Shown: in pieces, positions 1 through 8,942 of the stretch
Layout: each line of letters begins with the position of its first letter
Position numbering within the stretch: position 1 is the first letter of the stretch
Assembly: GCA_963755705.1 (NCBI GenBank)
Contig: CAVWKW010000001.1
Location: 992,001 to 1,056,000 of the forward strand
DNA length: 64,000 nucleotides
Reading direction: 5' to 3'
Source: JBARDN01 sp963755705
GTDB taxonomy: Bacteria; Desulfobacterota; Binatia; Binatales; Binataceae
Notes under the pieces: generated by a model
What the model saw: only the letters and a program-made list of their open reading frames with translations
The model's database searches: none
Told to the model about the DNA's origin: nothing
Program-made: the position numbers and the translations under genes

Positions 1-1
1 A

Positions 2-1564
2 ATCGCGGCGCGCTTCATGATCGGGCGCGCGGTCGCGCAGGGTGATGAAAAGCGCTTGCAGATAAGCGGCCGCGCGATCTGGAAAATCGCCGCCGCGATC
101 ACCAGCGCCGAAGATCAGGGCGAAGACATCTTTACCGCCGCCGAGGATTTTGGCGAGGCGATCGAGATGGTCCTGCGGCTGCGTCCGGCCGAGCCCGAGC
201 CGTCGCTGACGATCACGGAAGTGGATCGCGTGTTTCGCGAAATCGCAGAGATTGAAGGACGCCGCGCGCGCGCGCGCAAGCTCGAGACGCTGCATGCGCT
301 CTTTGCGCGCGCCTCGAATCTCGAGGCGAAGTTTATCGCCAAGATCCTCGTGCGCGAGATGCGCCACGGCGTCAGCGAGGGAATAATGCTCGAAGCCATT
401 GCGAAAATGGCGAACCGGCCGGTGGCCGAAGTCCGGCGCATCAATATCCTCGAGGGCGATCTCGGCCGCGTCGTGCGAATCGTGCGCGGGGGCAGGGCGG
501 CGCCCGAATCCGGCGTGGCGCCCGCCCGTGGCGAGCGCGCGATCAAGCCACTGCGCCCGATGCTCGCACAGCCGGCGGCAGACATTGCCGAGGCGTTTGC
601 GATGATGGGTTCCGAAATTGCTTTCGAGCACAAGCTCGACGGCGCGCGCGTGCAGATTCATCACGCCGGCGATGAGACGCGAATCTTTTCGCGCAGGATG
701 AACGAGATCACTCCGAGCCTGCCCGAGATCACCGAGATCATAGCTCGGCTCGGCTCACGCGCGGCGATCTTCGACGGCGAAGTTATCGCGGTCGATAACG
801 ATGGACGTCCGCGAGCGTTCCAGGAGCTGATGCGCCGGTTCGGCCGCGTGCGCGAGATTGAAAAACTCCGCGCCGAGCAGCCGGTGCGGCTCTACCTGTT
901 CGATATTCTCGGACTCGATGGCGAGTTGCTGATCGATCGCCCATACGCCGAGCGGGTAGCGATGCTCGACGAGGTCGCAGCCGCCGCGAAGCTCGAGCTG
1001 GTCACGCGGATCGAGCGCCCGAATCTGCCCGAGGCCGAGAAATTTTTTGCCGACGCGATCGCCGAGGGGTTCGAAGGCGTGGTCGCGAAATCGCTTGCGA
1101 GCGCATACACCCCCGGAGCGCGCGGACGCGGATGGGTCAAGATCAAGCACGCGAAGACGCTCGACCTGGTGATCGTCGCCGCCGAATGGGGCTACGGGCG
1201 GCGTCACGGATGGCTGTCGAACTATCATCTTGCGGCGCGCGACGAAGCCACCGGCCGGATGAGCGAGATCGGAAAGACGTTCAAAGGACTCACCGACGCG
1301 GAGTTCGAAGCGATGACCGAGCGGCTGCTCGCGCTCAAGACCGAAGAGGCGCACCGCGTCGTGACGGTCCGGCCTGAGGTCGTGGTCGAGGTCGCATACA
1401 ACGACCTCCAGCGCAGCCCGCAGTACGCAGCCGGGATGACGCTGCGCTTTGCGCGGATCGTGCGAATTCGCGACGACAAGCCCGCCGCCGAGGCCGACAC
1501 GATCGCATCGATCGCGCGCGAATTCGAGCGGCAGGCGATCCCGCCGCACGGCGCTACGAGTTAG
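2..1564 (+). CDS. ATP-dependent DNA ligase (5' end outside window)
   Basis: Seals nicks in duplex DNA through an enzyme-AMP intermediate. The first Met in the window is at 17, but the frame is open to the left edge (Ile-Ala-Ala-Arg-Phe precede it) and that part looks like the family's helical N-terminal domain, so the true start is upstream. The N-terminal DNA-binding domain covers about residues 1-190 counted from the Met at 17. The nucleotidyltransferase motif EHKLDGARVQ follows, with the adenylated lysine at about residue 206. Motif III-like FDGEVIA, motif IV-like EGFEGVVAKS and motif V WVKIK come later, then an OB-fold region. The single-chain layout resembles archaeal and LigB-type ligases, not NAD-dependent LigA. 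Nothing visible links it to Ku. Confidence 0.93.
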   Translation: MAARFMIGRAVAQGDEKRLQISGRAIWKIAAAITSAEDQGEDIFTAAEDFGEAIEMVLRLRPAEPEPSLTITEVDRVFREIAEIEGRRARARKLETLHALFARASNLEAKFIAKILVREMRHGVSEGIMLEAIAKMANRPVAEVRRINILEGDLGRVVRIVRGGRAAPESGVAPARGERAIKPLRPMLAQPAADIAEAFAMMGSEIAFEHKLDGARVQIHHAGDETRIFSRRMNEITPSLPEITEIIARLGSRAAIFDGEVIAVDNDGRPRAFQELMRRFGRVREIEKLRAEQPVRLYLFDILGLDGELLIDRPYAERVAMLDEVAAAAKLELVTRIERPNLPEAEKFFADAIAEGFEGVVAKSLASAYTPGARGRGWVKIKHAKTLDLVIVAAEWGYGRRHGWLSNYHLAARDEATGRMSEIGKTFKGLTDAEFEAMTERLLALKTEEAHRVVTVRPEVVVEVAYNDLQRSPQYAAGMTLRFARIVRIRDDKPAAEADTIASIAREFERQAIPPHGATS

Positions 1565-1615
1565 TGCAGATGCCGAGTGCGCAAGGCGCGCAGGAACGCC
1601 CTTGAATAGCCGCGG

Positions 1616-1825
1616 CTAGTGTCCTCGGAGATGCTTCGGTTCGTGGGCGTCGGTCATCGCCATCGCGATGGCTTCGATTTCGCTTTCGCCGAAATCTTCG
1701 AGCACGAAGGAATCGGCATCGGCGTTGCCGTGGCGCTCGTACATGTCGCAGCACCATGTGTTCGGACCTAACTGCTTGGTACGCAGCACGAAAGTATTAA
1801 CCCCAACCACTTCCACCCGTTCCAT
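1616..1825 (-). CDS. small conserved-looking hypothetical protein, 69 aa
   Basis: Function not recognised. The start was chosen because an AGGAGG ribosome binding site lies about 8 bases before the ATG at 1825; a longer frame to 1876 has no such site. The product is acidic, soluble and has no membrane segment. It contains an adjacent Cys-Cys pair in the stretch NTWCCDMYERHG and ends in a His/Lys/Arg-rich tail. The preceding 130 bases are AT-richer than the surroundings and probably hold its promoter. The strong ribosome site is the main reason to believe it is expressed. Confidence 0.6.
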   Translation of the reverse strand: MERVEVVGVNTFVLRTKQLGPNTWCCDMYERHGNADADSFVLEDFGESEIEAIAMAMTDAHEPKHLRGH

Positions 1826-1956
1826 AGCGCTAACCTCCTGAACAGAGTTGCCATGGTCATCGGCGGGCCGTGACATAAGTCTTTTAGCACCAAACGAGCA
1901 GTATGGCTAATGAAAATCTTTGCAAAAAAGCTGCAAATTCGCGAAGCCGGGAATTT

Positions 1957-2526
1957 TCAGGCGGCTTTGACCGATCGTACCCAATCGGTCAGTGCGTCGT
2001 GAGTGCTTCGAAACGCCAGAGAGTCCCACACGATCGCCTCAGGCGTGAAGTACCGAATCTCCGTCGCCTCTTCTGAAAGCGTGAGCGCACCGCCGGCGGG
2101 CGTCGCCAAATAGACGATCACCTGCGCCTTCGAGTTGACCGGATCGGTGTACACGCCCAGCAGCGGCCCGAGATTCACTCGGATCCCGACCTCCTCGAAC
2201 GTCTCGCGCGCTGCGGCGTCAGCGGCAGGCTCCGCGAAATCGACAAATCCTCCCGGGAAAGTCCATTTACCAAGCGCGGGTTCGATTCCGCGTTTCAGCA
2301 GCAGGACGCGTCCGTCCTCGACTACCACGCATCCTGCCACCAGCTTCGGCGAGGGAAAGAAGACGAAGCCGCATCGCGCACACGCCCGCATCCGTTTACG
2401 ATCCGGCAGGATCGTGCGCAGCTCCATCTCTGCGCCGCACAGCGCGCAGAATTTTACTTCGGCGGGAAACCGATGCTGTACGTGATGGTTCGCATGAATC
2501 GCCGTGCCGTCGTTGTCGTGTTTCAT
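1957..2526 (-). CDS. Nudix hydrolase with N-terminal zinc ribbon
   Basis: Predicted to hydrolyse a nucleoside diphosphate linked to another moiety. An N-terminal zinc ribbon has two Cys pairs, CALCG near residue 27 and CARCG near residue 49. The Nudix box follows at about residues 92-114 and shows the expected Gly-x5-Glu-x7-Arg-Glu-x-x-Glu-Glu-x-Gly pattern (GGFVDF, then RETFEEVGI). At 189 aa the architecture resembles zinc-ribbon Nudix proteins and a shortened NudC; substrate is not predictable. It is the last gene of the minus-strand block containing the MoxR/vWA genes, with only 22 bases separating it from the vWA gene, so co-transcription is plausible. Confidence 0.88.
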   Translation of the reverse strand: MKHDNDGTAIHANHHVQHRFPAEVKFCALCGAEMELRTILPDRKRMRACARCGFVFFPSPKLVAGCVVVEDGRVLLLKRGIEPALGKWTFPGGFVDFAEPAADAAARETFEEVGIRVNLGPLLGVYTDPVNSKAQVIVYLATPAGGALTLSEEATEIRYFTPEAIVWDSLAFRSTHDALTDWVRSVKAA

Positions 2527-2548
2527 TTTAATCGCAGGTCTCGATTTT

Positions 2549-5128
2549 TTATGCCGTCAGCCGGCGCACCAGCGCCTCGCCAATCAGGAGGATCATCGCA
2601 GCGATTATTATGAACGGACTTAGCGACTTGCGCCGCTCCAAATTGGGCCGTCCGAGTCCCACCGCCGAGACATCAGGATTCAAGCGGCCGCCGGTCGCCG
2701 ACGCCAACTGTTCCAGCAATCCGTAGTTCGGCGCGGGACGCGGGACCTCGGCCAGCACCGCGGGGCTCACCGTGTATGCGAGCGGAGGGAAGGTCTGCGA
2801 CTTGTCGCCGGGCGCATGCACGCTGATGTTGTAGGTACCCGGCGCGGGCGCGTCGATCGAGCCGGAGAATTCTCCCGGCACCTGTTCCGAAAGCGCGGTC
2901 TCGACGTGAGTGCCGTCGGGCCGCGTGACGATAGTGGTCAAGAGGCTCGGACCCTTGCCGGTCTCGTCGGAATAATCGTTGAGCCGGATATTGATCCGGC
3001 TGCCCTGGTAACCAAGCTCGACGTCGAATTTCTGCTCGCCGGTCGTGCTCTCAGGCGTCATCCATCCGAGCAGCCGATCCCACAGCGGCGAGAAGACGTT
3101 GGAAGTGATCCAGGGCCCGGACCACCTGCCGCTGGCGTCGGTCGTGACTGCCAAAGTTTTGCCCGCGCCGTATTTCCAGCTTGCGATCAGCGGCTCCTTG
3201 TTTCCGCCACGATCGATATAGGCGCTTAAGTCCGCTCGCGGTTTGATCTCGGTCGAAACGTAACCCTTGATCGCGGGCAGCTGCCGCCCGGCGAGGTCTT
3301 TCAGCACCGGATCGGGGTCCACGCTGTGAGGTTTGAAGCTCGACTCCTGCATCGTAGTTTCTCCGCCGTGGGTGCTGACGTCCTGGACGAACAGCTCGGG
3401 CAGATTCTTGGCGCTATCGGTCTGGTAAGACGCCCCGCCGCCGAACTTGCTGATGGAATCGAGCAGGGTGAGATTGGCTTCGTTGCCGATCGCTATGGTC
3501 GAGATGGTCGCGCCGCCTTCGCGATGCATCCGCGAGACCAGGTCGTAGTACATCGAGGGCGTGCCGCCGGTTTCGCCGTCGGTCAGGATTACGACGTGCT
3601 GAATCTGTGCGCCGCTTCCCGCCAGCATCCGCTCCGCCTCCTGCAGCGCAGGGAGCAGATAGGTGGTGCCGTGCGCGACCAGCCGATCGATCATCTGGTC
3701 CATATACGGACGGCTCTTGGCCAGCGGCTGCAGCGGCACGACCACGAACGGCTGCGAATCGAACCCAATCACGCTCACCAGGTCGGTGCCTTTAAGCGTC
3801 TTGGTGACGGTCTCGGCGGCGGCCTTTGCGTACTTGAGCTTGTCGTTGCGCCCCATCGAGCCGGACTTGTCGATGATCAAAATCAGCGCGCGGGTGCGCT
3901 CCTTATGCTCCGGCGGCTTCATGATCACCGGCATCGCTTTGGCGAGCGGACTCGATTGCCATCCGCCAAGGCCGAAACTCGCGTCACCACCCACCATCGC
4001 GAGCGAGCCGCCCGACTGGACATACGACACCAGCGCGTCCTGGTCCGCGGGCGCGATCCTGCTGGCGGCGATATTGTCCAGAAACACGGCGTCGAAGCCG
4101 GAGAGTTTTCCGTTCCACTCGCCCAAGGTTATGGGGACCACGGTCGGCTCGAAGCCGCGGCGCTCGGCGACGGTCTGGAGATAGCTCGCGTCCTGCGCGC
4201 GATCGGTCAGGATCAAAACCTTGCGCCGCGCGCCCACGCCGACCCATCCCTTGAGCGAGTCGTCTTCGAGATATTGATCGAGTTTAGGATCATCGGCCCT
4301 GAACGACGCCGAGTAGGATGCGAGCCCGGCCGCGGTGTTGCGGACCGGGAAATCGAAACGCTCGGAGCCATGCGGCAGGCTGACCCGCCGCGTATCGAGC
4401 ATCGTGGTGTCGCGATAGACGGAGATCGTTCCGGTGACCGGAGCGTCGTTCAGATTTTCCATCGTGACGCCGAGCTCGAACGGCTCGGCCTTTTCGAGCG
4501 CGGGCGGGAGCGACAGCTCGGTCATCGTGATGTTGGGAATCGCGGTTGCGCCGGGCGGAGTGAATATATCGAGCCGGATCCGCGCCGCGACGACCGATCC
4601 GATCGCGCGGGTCGAATCGCCACGATTCTCCCATCCGTCCGTCACCAGCACTGCGGGTCCGCCCTGCGCGGCCGGGTCCGCTGCTATACGCATCAGCGCG
4701 GTCTCCAGGTCGGTCGCGCCGGGCGTGCATGAGGAGCACGGGTTCCCCGTCTCGAGGGTGCGATCGATCGCGCCAATCGTGCTCGAGTCGGTCGAGCCCG
4801 CGAAGATCAACGCGGGGTCGCTCGGGCGCAGTTTCAACTGATCCTTGAGCAGCCGCGCCATCCACGCGCGCATCGCGGGCGTGATACTCGCGGAGGCATC
4901 GACGATCGCGGGACGCGCGGCGCCCTCGAAGTGCATCACCGTTTCCGGATTCGCCAGCGCGAAAATAAACAGCGCCAGCACGATCGCGCGCATAATCGGC
5001 GCCCAGATTTTCTTCCACTCGCGCGCATTGAGGAGAGACCACGCCAGTACCAGTCCCACAATTGCGAGCAGATAGAGCGCGTCAGGCCTCGAGAGCGAAA
5101 TCTCGGCGATGGACTTAAGCGGGTTCAT
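2549..5128 (-). CDS. large membrane-anchored vWA / glutamine-amidotransferase-like protein
   Basis: An 859-aa protein. Two transmembrane helices lie near the N-terminus (about residues 15-60) and one at the C-terminus (about 835-853). A first, degenerate vWA-like region begins at DASASIT (about residue 77). A Rossmann-like amidotransferase-type region follows (about 300-400). A second vWA domain has an intact MIDAS start, DKSGSMG, with its Asp at about residue 420. A long beta-rich periplasmic part precedes the last helix. Such proteins occur next to MoxR and DUF58 genes in Bat-like operons, with roles in envelope integrity or metal-dependent assembly; the exact role is unknown. The start lies 3 bases after the stop of the BatA-like gene, so the two are almost certainly one transcript. 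Confidence 0.85.
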   Translation of the reverse strand: MNPLKSIAEISLSRPDALYLLAIVGLVLAWSLLNAREWKKIWAPIMRAIVLALFIFALANPETVMHFEGAARPAIVDASASITPAMRAWMARLLKDQLKLRPSDPALIFAGSTDSSTIGAIDRTLETGNPCSSCTPGATDLETALMRIAADPAAQGGPAVLVTDGWENRGDSTRAIGSVVAARIRLDIFTPPGATAIPNITMTELSLPPALEKAEPFELGVTMENLNDAPVTGTISVYRDTTMLDTRRVSLPHGSERFDFPVRNTAAGLASYSASFRADDPKLDQYLEDDSLKGWVGVGARRKVLILTDRAQDASYLQTVAERRGFEPTVVPITLGEWNGKLSGFDAVFLDNIAASRIAPADQDALVSYVQSGGSLAMVGGDASFGLGGWQSSPLAKAMPVIMKPPEHKERTRALILIIDKSGSMGRNDKLKYAKAAAETVTKTLKGTDLVSVIGFDSQPFVVVPLQPLAKSRPYMDQMIDRLVAHGTTYLLPALQEAERMLAGSGAQIQHVVILTDGETGGTPSMYYDLVSRMHREGGATISTIAIGNEANLTLLDSISKFGGGASYQTDSAKNLPELFVQDVSTHGGETTMQESSFKPHSVDPDPVLKDLAGRQLPAIKGYVSTEIKPRADLSAYIDRGGNKEPLIASWKYGAGKTLAVTTDASGRWSGPWITSNVFSPLWDRLLGWMTPESTTGEQKFDVELGYQGSRINIRLNDYSDETGKGPSLLTTIVTRPDGTHVETALSEQVPGEFSGSIDAPAPGTYNISVHAPGDKSQTFPPLAYTVSPAVLAEVPRPAPNYGLLEQLASATGGRLNPDVSAVGLGRPNLERRKSLSPFIIIAAMILLIGEALVRRLTA

Positions 5129-5131
5129 CGC

Positions 5132-6940
5132 CTACGCCTGTGCCATCGCGCCGCGCCGCCTGCGGTATACGATGATCGCCTCGAGCGCGCCGAGCGCGAT
5201 GATCGCGAGCAGCAGCCACGGACTGAGCGACGACTTCTCCAGGAACGACTCGCTCGCAGGCGGCGCCGCCGCCGCGATCTCGACCCGGATTGGCGTCACA
5301 TGCTCGAGGTCCGACACCGCAAGGTCATCAAGGTTGACCGCGCGCGGAATTGGCGCGACGCCGGCGCCCGAGAGTTGGTAAATTCCCTGCGCGCCGACAT
5401 CCGTGAACAGCGTTCCCGGCGTCGCCTTGCGCGTCTTGCCCGAAGGCAGCGCAACGCTGGTCACGCCGGCCGGCACCAGCCACGGCTCCCCGGTGCGGTA
5501 GCTGCCCGCGTTCGCGCCCAGTCCCGCAAGGTAGCTCAGCAGGTTGAGCGTCAGGATCGACATCGGCAAATTTTTGTGTCCGAGATACGGAAACGGATTG
5601 AATCCGGTCGCGACGAACCGGTGCCCATCGCGCTCGCCGCGCAGGATCAGTCCTCCGCCCTGTCCGCTAACGACTGCGGTCATCCACGGATGCTGTCCGA
5701 AGAATTCGCCGCTGCGCAGATTGAGCATCCGGAAGTTCACCGAGTCGGTGAGCGCGTCGGTGTTGCGCCAATCCGCGATCTCGATATTCGCCGCGGGCGC
5801 GACCGTGAAGCCGAATACCGGATCCGGCGGCGGCATCACCATCAGGGTGTTCACCGGCGGGATTTGCTTGGGCGTCGAGTATTCGAAAATCGCGACGTCG
5901 GCCTTCGCCAGATCTCCCGGAGCAAACTTGTCGGGCGCGACGACCTTGACCTCGGCGCCCGGAACCGCGCCCAGCCCGGCGGCGTCCGCGGGAATCGGCG
6001 AGATGAATAAAATCGAAACCGCGCGCACCGCTCCGCTGGTCGCGTAGGCGACGTTGTCGAGCGCGAACGCGTCGGCGGGCGCGAGCTCGGCGCGGTAAAC
6101 CTGCGCCGGTGCCAGCGACGGGAATTCCAGCGCTCCGGTCTCGCCCGCTGCCAGAGCTTCGTGGGCGCTCGCGAGATGGTGACCGTCGCCGGTCAGGATG
6201 ACGTTGATATCGGACGGATTCGGGCCGAAGTTCGAGACGCTGATTCGCGCGTGCAGAGTATCGACGCCAAAAACCTCGCGCCGCAGCGTGAACGAGCTGA
6301 GCGCGAGATTCGGCGCGGGGTCGCCGGTGACGATCGCATGAATCGCAGCCGGAACCGGCGCCGCGATCGCGCGGAAGCTCGCGAAGATCACCTTCTTGAA
6401 GCTGCCGCCCGCGGCGAGATCGGTTAGCGACGCGGTGATCGCGGCCGAATCATCGGGCGCGTCGGTCGGCAGGATTTGCGCGATCGCGTGCCGTGCCTCG
6501 ACCACCGAATCAAACGCCGGCGCGATCCGATACGGAGCAGGCGCGGTGACGAATACCGAAACCTTGCCGCCGCCGTCTTCGTCCGACAGCATCGCGTCGG
6601 CTTTCTTGAGCGCGTCGTCGAAGCGCGTTATGCCCGACGGCAGCTTCACTTGCATCGCGGCCGAGTTGTCGATCATCACCGCGATCGGATTGCTCTTGCG
6701 AATCACGAACGGGCCTGCCATCGCGAGCACCGCAAGGCACAGCAGCAGCAGCTCGACGAGGAACATCCAGTCGAAGCGCGGCTTGCCGCCGTAGCGCTCA
6801 TTACGCAAGCCGCGCAGCGCGCGAAACGCCATCACGCTCGAAACGATCACGCGCGCGGGCCGCTCGCGCGCCAGGTAGGCGAGCACCAGCGCGGGAACGA
6901 TCGCGAAGAAGATCAGAGCGCCGGGATAAAGCAGGCCCAT
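5132..6940 (-). CDS. BatA-like membrane protein with degenerate vWA domain
   Basis: Predicted inner-membrane protein of about 602 aa. The first helix (MGLLYPGALIFFAIVPALVL) matches the BatA N-terminal domain and supports the start at 6940 over the one at 6982, which would overlap the DUF58 gene by 32 bases. A second helix follows at about residues 45-65 before a vWA-like region. Its MIDAS-equivalent reads DNSAAM, so the second serine of DxSxS is missing and metal binding may be impaired. A helix near the C-terminus (about 570-590) closes the protein. It lies between the DUF58 and large vWA genes, as in MoxR-Bat operons. Confidence 0.83.
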   Translation of the reverse strand: MGLLYPGALIFFAIVPALVLAYLARERPARVIVSSVMAFRALRGLRNERYGGKPRFDWMFLVELLLLCLAVLAMAGPFVIRKSNPIAVMIDNSAAMQVKLPSGITRFDDALKKADAMLSDEDGGGKVSVFVTAPAPYRIAPAFDSVVEARHAIAQILPTDAPDDSAAITASLTDLAAGGSFKKVIFASFRAIAAPVPAAIHAIVTGDPAPNLALSSFTLRREVFGVDTLHARISVSNFGPNPSDINVILTGDGHHLASAHEALAAGETGALEFPSLAPAQVYRAELAPADAFALDNVAYATSGAVRAVSILFISPIPADAAGLGAVPGAEVKVVAPDKFAPGDLAKADVAIFEYSTPKQIPPVNTLMVMPPPDPVFGFTVAPAANIEIADWRNTDALTDSVNFRMLNLRSGEFFGQHPWMTAVVSGQGGGLILRGERDGHRFVATGFNPFPYLGHKNLPMSILTLNLLSYLAGLGANAGSYRTGEPWLVPAGVTSVALPSGKTRKATPGTLFTDVGAQGIYQLSGAGVAPIPRAVNLDDLAVSDLEHVTPIRVEIAAAAPPASESFLEKSSLSPWLLLAIIALGALEAIIVYRRRRGAMAQA

Positions 6941-6950
6941 CGATTTCAGC

Positions 6951-7850
6951 TCAATGCGCCAGTCCCAGGTCGGCGACCGCACGCACGAAAAAGCTCTGGA
7001 ACTCCTGGTCGGTGGTGTGCAGCGCGTAATGCAATCCGCGCTTCAGGCAGAACTGCTTAATCTCGCGCGTCAGCCGTTCCATGGTCTGCTGGTATTGTTC
7101 GCGCTCGCGCGCGCCAATCGCCACGCGCAGATGCTCTCCGGTTTCGGAATCGATTACTTCGACATCGCCTTCGAGCCCCTGTCCGTGAATCTCGCTGCCG
7201 CCGAGAATCTGCACCGCGGTCACGTCCATCGTCGCGGCGGTGAAGAGCCCCAGACCGCGGGTCACGGAGTTGAGCAGCATCAGGAAGTCGGAAACGACAA
7301 AAACTTTTCCGGCGCGCCGGATCGAGCGCATCTCGCTCGCCAGCGCCGGTGCGAAATCGTACTGGCCGCCGGGCTTGATCGCGCGCAGCTTGCGCGCAAG
7401 CTCGATTATCCGATGCCGTCCGTACAGAAATACCGGCTCGATCTTCGCGCCCGCGCCCGCCAGCACCCGGACCATCACGCGGTCGCCAGACGACAGCGCC
7501 ACGTATGCGACCGCCAGCGCGGTTGCGACCGCGCGATCGAACTTGCGGTCGGCCGGGGGGTACGCCATCGAGGCGCTGGCGTCCAGGAAGACGTACGTCA
7601 GCAGGTCTTCCTCTTCCTTGAACAGTTTGATGTAGAGCTTGTCGGTGCGGCCGTACAGGCCCCAGTCGATGTACCGAAAATCGTCGCCGGGCGAGTAATG
7701 ACGGTAGTCGTTGAACTCGAGCGACGAGCCGCGCTTGGGCGAAAGATGCGAGCCCTTGCCCATGCCGGCGTACTGGCGCCGCGTGCGGACGCGTAACTCC
7801 TCTAGCCGCGCCAGGAATTGCGGCGTGAACTCGTCGGGCAAATCGAACAT
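6951..7850 (-). CDS. DUF58 domain protein (MoxR partner)
   Basis: A 299-aa soluble DUF58/vWA-like protein. The family hallmark EFNDYRHYSPGDDFRYIDW is at about residues 46-64, followed by LDASASM (about 92-98), a vWA MIDAS-like start. DUF58 proteins are usually encoded beside MoxR AAA+ ATPases and are thought to be their substrates or adaptors. Here the gene follows moxR by 27 bases and precedes the BatA-like gene. Its length is normal and no frameshift is seen. Confidence 0.93.
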   Translation of the reverse strand: MFDLPDEFTPQFLARLEELRVRTRRQYAGMGKGSHLSPKRGSSLEFNDYRHYSPGDDFRYIDWGLYGRTDKLYIKLFKEEEDLLTYVFLDASASMAYPPADRKFDRAVATALAVAYVALSSGDRVMVRVLAGAGAKIEPVFLYGRHRIIELARKLRAIKPGGQYDFAPALASEMRSIRRAGKVFVVSDFLMLLNSVTRGLGLFTAATMDVTAVQILGGSEIHGQGLEGDVEVIDSETGEHLRVAIGAREREQYQQTMERLTREIKQFCLKRGLHYALHTTDQEFQSFFVRAVADLGLAH

Positions 7851-7877
7851 CGGAGTTCTTTGGACGCCGCGCGCGGA

Positions 7878-8894
7878 CTACGCGCGCGGACGCTTGAGGC
7901 GCTTCTGGACCTGTTCGAGAATCGATTCGGTGGTGACGTTCTCGGCCTCGGCCTGGAAGTTGCGCAACAACCGATGGCGCAGGCACGGAACCACCGCGTC
8001 GTCGATATCCTCGTAACTGACGCTGACGCGTCCTGCCAGGAGAGCGTTGACCTTCGCGCTCAGGATGATCGCCTGCGCACCGCGAGGGCTCGGCCCGAAG
8101 CGCAGATATTGCGAGACTTCGGGAATCGCGCCGGGACCGCCCGGAGTGCATGCGCCGATCATCGCGATTATGTAGCGCTCGAGCGGCTCGGCCACCATCA
8201 CTTCGCGCACCAGGCTCTTGAGCGTCTCGATCTCCTGCGCCGCAGTCGCGGGCTTGAAGATGGCTTCGATCTGATGCGCGCGCGTGCCGGTGGTGCGGCT
8301 CAGGATCTCGCGCAGTTCGTCGGGCTTGGGCGATCCCATCACGACTTTGAACAGGAACCGGTCCATCTGCGCCTCGGGCAGCGGATAGGTTCCTTCGAGC
8401 TCGATCGGATTCTGGGTCGCAAGCACCATGTACGGCGGCTCGAGCCGGTAGGTCAGGCCGAAGACCGTCACCTGATGCTCTTCCATCGCCTCGAGCACCG
8501 CTGACTGTGTTTTGGGGGTCGCGCGGTTGATCTCGTCGCCCAGCACAACGTGAGCGAAGATCGGACCGGGCTTGAACTGGAACTCGCGGCGTCCGTCTGA
8601 TTCGGTCAGCACCTGCGTGCCGATAATATCCGAGGGCATCAGGTCGGGCGTGAACTGGATTCGTTTGAAGCTCAGTCCCAGAGTGTCCGCCGCAGCCTTG
8701 CACATCAGGGTTTTACCGAGGCCCGGGACGCCTTCGATCAGGATATGTCCGCCCGAAAACAGCGCCGTCAGGAGTTTACGGATTACTTCCTGATGTCCGA
8801 CGATAACGCGGCCGACTTCCTGCTCCGCGCGTGAAAAGGTCTTGCGAAATTCCGCGACGCGCTGGTCGGGTGATGCTTGCGGTGCCGCTCCCAT
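7878..8894 (-). CDS. MoxR-family AAA+ ATPase
   Basis: Cytoplasmic AAA+ ATPase of 338 aa, predicted to act as a chaperone on the vWA proteins encoded just downstream. Walker A is GVPGLGKT at about residues 59-66, Walker B is VVLGDEINRA at about 116-125, and a sensor 1-type ATQNP sits near residue 156. The ATG is preceded by AAGGAGAACTG, a good ribosome binding site. It is the second gene of the low-complexity / moxR / DUF58 / batA-like / vWA series. MoxR members act in metalloenzyme maturation or stress resistance; no client enzyme is evident here. Confidence 0.95.
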   Translation of the reverse strand: MGAAPQASPDQRVAEFRKTFSRAEQEVGRVIVGHQEVIRKLLTALFSGGHILIEGVPGLGKTLMCKAAADTLGLSFKRIQFTPDLMPSDIIGTQVLTESDGRREFQFKPGPIFAHVVLGDEINRATPKTQSAVLEAMEEHQVTVFGLTYRLEPPYMVLATQNPIELEGTYPLPEAQMDRFLFKVVMGSPKPDELREILSRTTGTRAHQIEAIFKPATAAQEIETLKSLVREVMVAEPLERYIIAMIGACTPGGPGAIPEVSQYLRFGPSPRGAQAIILSAKVNALLAGRVSVSYEDIDDAVVPCLRHRLLRNFQAEAENVTTESILEQVQKRLKRPRA

Positions 8895-8942
8895 CAGTTC
8901 TCCTTAGGATAAAAAATTTTCATTAGCTGGCCGCGATGACTG

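Noticed and set aside
3326..4732. 468-codon frame on the plus strand inside the vWA gene
   Set aside because: Arg/His/Asp-rich shadow of an intact gene on the other strand.
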